From: Gemmatimonadota bacterium
GTDB lineage: Bacteria; Gemmatimonadota; Gemmatimonadetes; Longimicrobiales; Gaopeijiaceae
Length of the DNA stretch: 64,000 nt
Reading direction: 5' to 3'
NCBI GenBank assembly: GCA_022822325.1
Contig: JAJEBW010000005.1
Location: 1 to 64,000, forward strand
In this document: positions 58,754-64,000 of the stretch, piece by piece
How positions within the stretch are numbered: the stretch's first letter is position 1
How the letters are laid out: every line of letters starts with the position of its first letter
Position numbers and translations under genes: made by a program
The notes under the pieces: model-generated
The model's input: only the letters and a program-made list of their open reading frames with translations
The model's database searches: none
What the model was told of the DNA's origin: nothing

Positions 58754-58818
58754 TCCCGAGGGGTCCGGCACGGCCTCGCCCGCCCCGGCCCCGCACAGCT
58801 TCGAGTCCGGTCCCGAAC

Positions 58819-59601
58819 ATGGAATCCCGCGCCGTCATTCGCTACCGCAACACGCACAAGGCCTTCAAGCGCCCGGTGCTGGCCGGGGTCTGGCTTGACG
58901 TCCACGAAGGTGAAATGTTCGCGCTCTTCGGACCCTCCGGAACGGGGAAGAGCGTGCTTCTCAAGACGACGATCGGGCTGATCGTGCCGGATCTGGGCGA
59001 TGTGGAGGTCGGGGGCCGCTCGGTCCACTTCGGCGGACGCTCCGCGCTGGATGCGGTTCGCAGCGAGGTCGGCTATGTTTTTCAGCAGGCGGCGCTCTTC
59101 GATTCGCTCAACGTCTATCGCAATGTGGCGATGGGGCTGACCCACGCCCGGCTGCGCGCCATGAGCAACGTCGAGACGGCCCGGGCGGTGTGGCGGGCGC
59201 TGGAGCTCGTGAACCTCGAGCCGGCCGAGGTGCTCTCGATTCTGCCCTCGGAGCTCTCGGGGGGAATGAAGAAGCGAGTGGGGATTGCGCGCGCGATCGT
59301 GGGGCGGCCGCGGATTCTGCTCTGGGACGAACCCACCACCGGACTCGATCCGGTGAACACCGCCGCGGTCGAACGGCTGATCAAGGGATTGGCCGAGGAG
59401 CTGCGGATCACCTCGGTTCTCGTCACCCACGATGTGGAGGGGGCGCTCTGGATGTGCGACCGGGTGGCGATGTTGGAGGGCGGGCGCATCCGCTTCTGCG
59501 GGACTCCGGGCGAGTTTCAGGCCGGAACGGATCCGGTGGTGCGGGCCTTCGTGGACCGGGCGGCGGCCGAAGCCGCGCTCGACGCGGTGGAGATGACCTG
59601 A
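58819..59601 (+). CDS. mlaF: MlaF-type ABC transporter ATPase
   Basis: ALFGPSGTGKSVLLKTTIGL, LPSELSGGMKKRVGIARAIVGRPRILLWDEPTTGLDP. Confidence 0.95.
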   Translation: MESRAVIRYRNTHKAFKRPVLAGVWLDVHEGEMFALFGPSGTGKSVLLKTTIGLIVPDLGDVEVGGRSVHFGGRSALDAVRSEVGYVFQQAALFDSLNVYRNVAMGLTHARLRAMSNVETARAVWRALELVNLEPAEVLSILPSELSGGMKKRVGIARAIVGRPRILLWDEPTTGLDPVNTAAVERLIKGLAEELRITSVLVTHDVEGALWMCDRVAMLEGGRIRFCGTPGEFQAGTDPVVRAFVDRAAAEAALDAVEMT

Positions 59602-59639
59602 GGTCGCGGGCCGCCCGGCGACGCGGACGGAACGCAATG

Positions 59640-59693
59640 GACAGAGAGTCGAAAGAGGACAGCGAGCCGAAAGAGGACAGAGAGTCGAAAGAG
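59640..59693 (+). repeat. 18-bp tandem repeat x3 in the mlaF-mlaD spacer
   Basis: gacagagagtcgaaagag / gacagcgagccgaaagag / gacagagagtcgaaagag; units 1 and 3 identical. Confidence 0.95.
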
Positions 59694-59723
59694 GGAAGAT
59701 GACATGAATGAGAGTGAGACAGG

Positions 59724-60671
59724 ATGAGCGAACCAATCTCCTCCTCCGGGCGCCGACTGTCCGATGCGGAGGTCTTGCGCGCGGTTCCGCCGATGGCCGG
59801 GGCACGCGAGTTCCGGGTGGGGATCTTTGTGATCCTCGGGGTGGCGGGATTCCTCACCGTGCTCTATCTGATGACCAGTCCGGCGCTCTTCCGCGGGCGC
59901 TACATGGTCGTGACCGAGGTGCCGACCGCGCAGGGGATCCGGCATGGGGACCCGGTGCGCATGCGCGGCATCAATATCGGGCGGGTGTACGGCTTTGCGC
60001 TGGCGCCGGGCGGCGGCGTCCACCTGACGCTGGAGCTCGAGGGCGAGTACCGGATCCCGGCGCCGGCCCGCGCCGAGCTGAGCGCGGAGGGCGTGCTGGG
60101 CGGGATGGTCGTCTCGGTGATTCCCGGACCGGGGCCGGAGGAGGTGGCGCCCGGAACGCTGATCCCCGGCCAGTCGATCCAGGGGGTCTTCGAGGCGGCG
60201 GGCGCCATTGCGGGTCCGGCGGGCGATGTCCTGGCCCGCATGCAGCGCTTCCTGGCGGACTCGACCATCATGAACACCGGCGAAGCGATGACCGAGCTGC
60301 GCCGGTTGCTGGGCGAGTTCAACGAGATCGTCGACGGCCAGGCGAAGCACCTGGACTCGCTGGTCGCGACGGTTGGGCGGGCGGCCGTCAATGTGGAGGG
60401 GATCACGGCCTCGGAGGACTGGGACAGCACCCTGGTTGCGGCGCGGAACACGGCGGCCTCCCTGGCGCGCATCAGCCAGGGGACGGAGAGCGCGGTTCAG
60501 TCGCTCGACTCGATTCTGGCCGGTCTGGCAGGGGGCAAGGGCACTCTGGGCCAACTCCTGGCCAGCGACAGCCTCTACCACCACCTGGACGCGGCGATCG
60601 TCAGTCTTGACAAGCTCCTGGTGGATCTGCGCGAGAACCCCGACCGCTACGTGCGCATCGAGATCTTCTGA
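59724..60671 (+). CDS. mlaD: MlaD/MCE family protein
   Basis: AREFRVGIFVILGVAGFLTVLYL, HGDPVRMRGINIGRVYGFAL, LLASDSLYHHLDAAIVSLDKLLVDLRENPDRYVRI. Confidence 0.94.
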   Translation: MSEPISSSGRRLSDAEVLRAVPPMAGAREFRVGIFVILGVAGFLTVLYLMTSPALFRGRYMVVTEVPTAQGIRHGDPVRMRGINIGRVYGFALAPGGGVHLTLELEGEYRIPAPARAELSAEGVLGGMVVSVIPGPGPEEVAPGTLIPGQSIQGVFEAAGAIAGPAGDVLARMQRFLADSTIMNTGEAMTELRRLLGEFNEIVDGQAKHLDSLVATVGRAAVNVEGITASEDWDSTLVAARNTAASLARISQGTESAVQSLDSILAGLAGGKGTLGQLLASDSLYHHLDAAIVSLDKLLVDLRENPDRYVRIEIF

Positions 60672-60674
60672 GTT

Positions 60675-60738
60675 CCGGCCCCTGCGCGGGCCGGCCCGGA
60701 TCTTCGCCTTGGGGGAAAGGGCGCGCGCGCACCCCCCC
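60675..60738 (+). repeat. Dispersed repeat family 1, copy C
   Basis: CCGGCCCCTGCGCGGGCCGGCCCGGAT + cttcgccttgggggaaagg + GCGCGCGCGCACCCCCCCC. Confidence 0.85.
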
Positions 60739-60745
60739 CTTTTTT
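60711..60745 (+). terminator. Candidate intrinsic terminator of the mla operon, within repeat copy C
   Basis: GGGGG..(GC-rich)..CCCCCCCC followed by six T; lies between convergent genes. Confidence 0.55.
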
Positions 60746-60814
60746 GCGGTTTGCCCCTCGGTCGTTGCGCTCAAACGCCCGGGCCTTTGCGCCCGCCGGC
60801 GTTGAGCGTTGCGC

Positions 60815-63800
60815 CTACCAGCCGGGTCCGAAGCTGAATCCCCAGTGCCATCCCTTCCTCGGCCGCTGCCAGGGATAGGCGTAATAGGTCTCGAACAGGA
60901 ACATGCCCAGCAGGTTCATCCGCGCCGAGACGCCGCTGGAGGCCAACGGGATCCGGTCCAGCGAGTCGCGCGACCACACCAACTGCGCCGGACGCTCGGT
61001 GTCCCACGCCAGCCCCACATCGGTGAAGATCGTCAGCTCGATCGGGATGTAGGGGAAGTCGATCAGCCCGAACTCCTCGATCCCGGTGAAGGGGAAGCGA
61101 AACTCGATGTTGAAGACCCCCAGGCGGTGCCCGTAGAGCCGGTCGATCAGTGGACAGGTCGATCCGGTGATGGTGATCCGCGTGCTCTCGGGGCACTCGT
61201 TGCTGTTTTCGAAGGAGTTCCAGGCATAGCCGCGGATGAAGGATCCGAAGCCGAGGAAGTAGGTGCCAAGCTGCTGTTCGTCGAGTCCCCTGATGTCGCC
61301 GTAGCGCCCTAGGTACAGACCGCGAGTCGCCAGCGTCAGCGGGCCGCCTTCGTTGAAGTAGCGCCGGTAGTCCGCCGTGACGGTGTTGAAGTTGACGGTG
61401 CCGTAGGCGAACTCGGTCCCGAAGCGGAAGCGCTCGCCGCGAACCGGACTGGTGAAGGCGTTGTAGGAGTTGTCGCCGACGAACGACAGCGAGGCCGTGG
61501 CGAAGTGAAGGGGGGAGCGCCATTCCTCCTGGACGCGTTCGAAGGCGACGATCTGCTGGAAGGGATTGGTGTAGTAGATGTCGCGCTCGAGATCGAAGCC
61601 GTAGCGGGTGATCCCCAGTCCCCCCTCGATGCGGCGCGTCCCGGAGAGCGGATAGGCGAGCACGCCCTGCGCGGCGTCCACATAGATCCGTTCCCGGTAG
61701 ATCTGGAACTGGTCGAGGCCATAGAAGAAGTACTGCCGGATGATGGGGATGTGCTGCACGTTGGCGCCCCAGTTCCAGCGGTTCTTCTGGTTGAGATAGG
61801 TCGCCTGGCCGCCGATGTCCTTGATCGTGCCGTTGGCCATGAGCGCCAGGCCGAGAAAGCGGTCGCCCAGCATGTCGGAAAAGACCGCGTAGGTGCTGCC
61901 GGCCACATAGGATCCGTAGGGATCGGTTCCCACCCCGATATTGGGCTGTCCCACATAGTCGAGCGCCAGCGAGGGCTCGTAGCTCTCGGACTGTTCGCCG
62001 GTGTAGACCTCGTCGGAGACCAGACCGGTCAGCGGATCGGCGAGGTAGCCGGCGATGCGGCTGCGAATTCGGGGCGCGCCCGGCGGCAGCATCCGGCCGG
62101 GGTGGCCGCCGCGGTCGGCGACGACGTCCAGCAGGGTGGACATCTCGTCGGGCCGCCCCGTGTTGACGATGTAGCCGCGTTCGTGGAAGACCGAGAAGGC
62201 GAGCAGATCCTGCGCCGCCGAATAGGAGAAGGCGGGCGAGAGCGCGGTGATGCCGCTGACCCCGGTGGCCGCGCGGGTGATTCGCCGCATCTCGCCGTCG
62301 GACAGCCTCAGGTGGAAGATGTCGGGGAAGCCGTCGGGATCGGAGACGAAGAAGATGCCCTCGCCGGTGCGGTCGAAGACCGGGTTGATGTGCTTGGCCC
62401 CGGCGAAGACGGTCAGCGGTTCGACCCTCTGCGTCTCCAGATCCAGGAAGGCCAGCACGTAGTTTCCGAAGACGAGCTCGTCGAAGTTGGTGTCGGATCC
62501 GCGGTCCGAGACGAAGGCCAGCCTCCGCCCGTCCGGCGACCAGGCCGCGTGGAGATCGGCGTGCCGGTCGTTGGTGAGCTGCTGCACGCTTCCGCCTGCG
62601 AGGTCATAGAGGTAGAGGTCGGAGATTCCCCCGCGAAGTCCGGTGAAGGCGATCTGCCGCCCGTCCGGCGACCAGGCCGGATTCTGGATCGCGCCCAGCC
62701 CCTCGATCGAGATGCGGTCCTCGATTCTTCCGCTCTGCACGTCGAGAATCGCCAACTGGTTGTCGCCCCCCGAGAAGATCACGAAGGCGAGCTTGCGGCT
62801 GTCCGGCGACCACGACCCGCTGCTGTCGATGTAGCGGATCCCGTCGATGTAGGGAGTCTCGTTGCGCTGCAGCGGACGCAGGATCCGTCCGGTCTCCACC
62901 TCGGCCAGGAAGAGATCCATCGAGAAGAGGTCCTTTTCGGACTGAAATACGATGTAGCGCCCGTCGGGGCTCAGCGAGGGGGCCACATTGGTTCGTCCCC
63001 CGCCGCACTCGACGCAGAGCAGCACGTCGCCGGTCTCGTAGGGGATCGACTTGCCCGCCATGAGCGGCCGGTACTCGGTCTCCACCGCATCCCACCACTG
63101 CATCGCGATCGTGTCCTCGGACATGGCGAAGATCTGCCCGATCGCGGGCTCCCAACCGGTCCTGAGCGCGGTGCGGAAGAAATCCTGCACGGCGTCGTCG
63201 CCATAGGTTCCGCCCAGATACGAGATGAAGCCCTGGCCGAAGCGGTAGGCGAAGTACTTCGGGTCGCGGGTGATCTCCTTCAGGGTGGGCTTGTCGTCGC
63301 GGAGGATGTGGTCGCGCAGCCACATCGCGGTGTGGGGGTGTTCGCGCCCCATTGACATGTATTCCGCCATCCCCTCGACGACCCAGAGGGGAAGCGCCGC
63401 CAGCCGCATGATCCCGCCGCCGCTCCGGCTCTGCGAGATGTTGTACTGGAAGGCGTGCACGAGCTCGTGGCCCAGGATTCGGTCGGTCTCGCCGTAGGAG
63501 GCGTTCAGCGGCATGATGACGCGGTTCTTGAGCGACTCGGTGACGCCGCCGGTGCCCTGTCCGATCGCGCCCTGCAGGGTGTTGGTCTGCTGGAAGTCGG
63601 GGTGGTCCGCGTAGATGATCAGCGGCTTGGCCGTGTCGAACTCGTGTTGGAAGGCTCGCGACAGGCGTTCGTACCACCGCTCCGCGAGCCGCGCGATGTC
63701 CTCGACCGCCCTCTCGGCCTCGGGGTAGTAGTGGATCTCCCAGTTCTGCGTGGTGAGAACCCGGAAGTCGAAGCCGCCCTCGTACTGCACCTTGTTGCGC

Positions 63801-63985
63801 CCGAAGTACTGGCCGGAAGCGGGCAACGCCCCGGCGAGAAGAAGGGTCCACGCCGCCAGCGCGCCCGCGAGGAGGCGGTCCACCGGAATGAGGCGGTCCA
63901 CCGGAAGAGGGAATCGCCGTCCCCGCCCCGCCTTCCCCCTCGTCGCACTCCGACCGATCCTTGCGGCCCCGCTCCCTGCAACCAT
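60815..63985 (-). CDS. Secreted gluzincin metalloprotease-like + TolB/PD40 propeller + C-terminal outer-membrane barrel protein
   Basis: DRILGHELVHAFQYN (HExxH), repeated SPDGRxIxF PD40 motifs, C-terminal GFGSFIRGYAWNSF...FNIEFRFPFTGI...GWHWGFSFGPGW barrel. Confidence 0.88.
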   Translation of the reverse strand: MVAGSGAARIGRSATRGKAGRGRRFPLPVDRLIPVDRLLAGALAAWTLLLAGALPASGQYFGRNKVQYEGGFDFRVLTTQNWEIHYYPEAERAVEDIARLAERWYERLSRAFQHEFDTAKPLIIYADHPDFQQTNTLQGAIGQGTGGVTESLKNRVIMPLNASYGETDRILGHELVHAFQYNISQSRSGGGIMRLAALPLWVVEGMAEYMSMGREHPHTAMWLRDHILRDDKPTLKEITRDPKYFAYRFGQGFISYLGGTYGDDAVQDFFRTALRTGWEPAIGQIFAMSEDTIAMQWWDAVETEYRPLMAGKSIPYETGDVLLCVECGGGRTNVAPSLSPDGRYIVFQSEKDLFSMDLFLAEVETGRILRPLQRNETPYIDGIRYIDSSGSWSPDSRKLAFVIFSGGDNQLAILDVQSGRIEDRISIEGLGAIQNPAWSPDGRQIAFTGLRGGISDLYLYDLAGGSVQQLTNDRHADLHAAWSPDGRRLAFVSDRGSDTNFDELVFGNYVLAFLDLETQRVEPLTVFAGAKHINPVFDRTGEGIFFVSDPDGFPDIFHLRLSDGEMRRITRAATGVSGITALSPAFSYSAAQDLLAFSVFHERGYIVNTGRPDEMSTLLDVVADRGGHPGRMLPPGAPRIRSRIAGYLADPLTGLVSDEVYTGEQSESYEPSLALDYVGQPNIGVGTDPYGSYVAGSTYAVFSDMLGDRFLGLALMANGTIKDIGGQATYLNQKNRWNWGANVQHIPIIRQYFFYGLDQFQIYRERIYVDAAQGVLAYPLSGTRRIEGGLGITRYGFDLERDIYYTNPFQQIVAFERVQEEWRSPLHFATASLSFVGDNSYNAFTSPVRGERFRFGTEFAYGTVNFNTVTADYRRYFNEGGPLTLATRGLYLGRYGDIRGLDEQQLGTYFLGFGSFIRGYAWNSFENSNECPESTRITITGSTCPLIDRLYGHRLGVFNIEFRFPFTGIEEFGLIDFPYIPIELTIFTDVGLAWDTERPAQLVWSRDSLDRIPLASSGVSARMNLLGMFLFETYYAYPWQRPRKGWHWGFSFGPGW
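63871..63906 (+). repeat. 18-bp micro-tandem repeat x2 in the signal-peptide region of the metalloprotease-barrel gene
   Basis: gaggcggtccaccggaat / gaggcggtccaccggaag (encodes PVDRLIPVDRLL on the minus strand). Confidence 0.95.
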
Positions 63986-64000
63986 GAAATTCCCTGTCGA

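Overview
High-GC (roughly 70%) bacterial chromosome segment. Gene content and protein style (Omp85/TolB-like secreted proteins, AroA-Cmk fusion, short sorting-domain protein) suggest Gemmatimonadota or a relative; this is an inference, not tested. The window is mostly housekeeping genes: rnz-tyrA-aroA/cmk-rpsA; a propionyl-CoA carboxylase and methylmalonyl-CoA mutase set; argS; purM; ribD-ribE-ribB(A/X)-ribH-nusB; hpf-hprK-ptsH-ptsI; metK; recO-selB; ptsN; dus-ssrA-lspA; and mlaE-mlaF-mlaD. It also holds several secreted or outer-membrane proteins and an IS3-type transposase remnant at the left edge. No CRISPR array, defence island, prophage or secondary-metabolite cluster was recognised. Most notable observations: (1) about ten 15- or 18-bp micro-tandem repeats, always a multiple of 3 even between genes, some of which have built insertions inside essential enzymes such as MetK; (2) a repeat family with a 27-bp identical core, two copies of which flank a lower-GC foreign-looking segment (30.0-31.4 kb) in inverted orientation; (3) a second dispersed repeat of about 55 bp; (4) a tmRNA whose 5' end, promoter and tag codons overlap the upstream dus ORF; (5) a metalloprotease-TolB propeller-outer membrane barrel protein; (6) an orphan selB, a RibBX-like enzyme, and a stand-alone sorting-domain protein without a canonical start codon. 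All coordinates were read by eye from the sequence and the ORF track; no alignments or searches were run.
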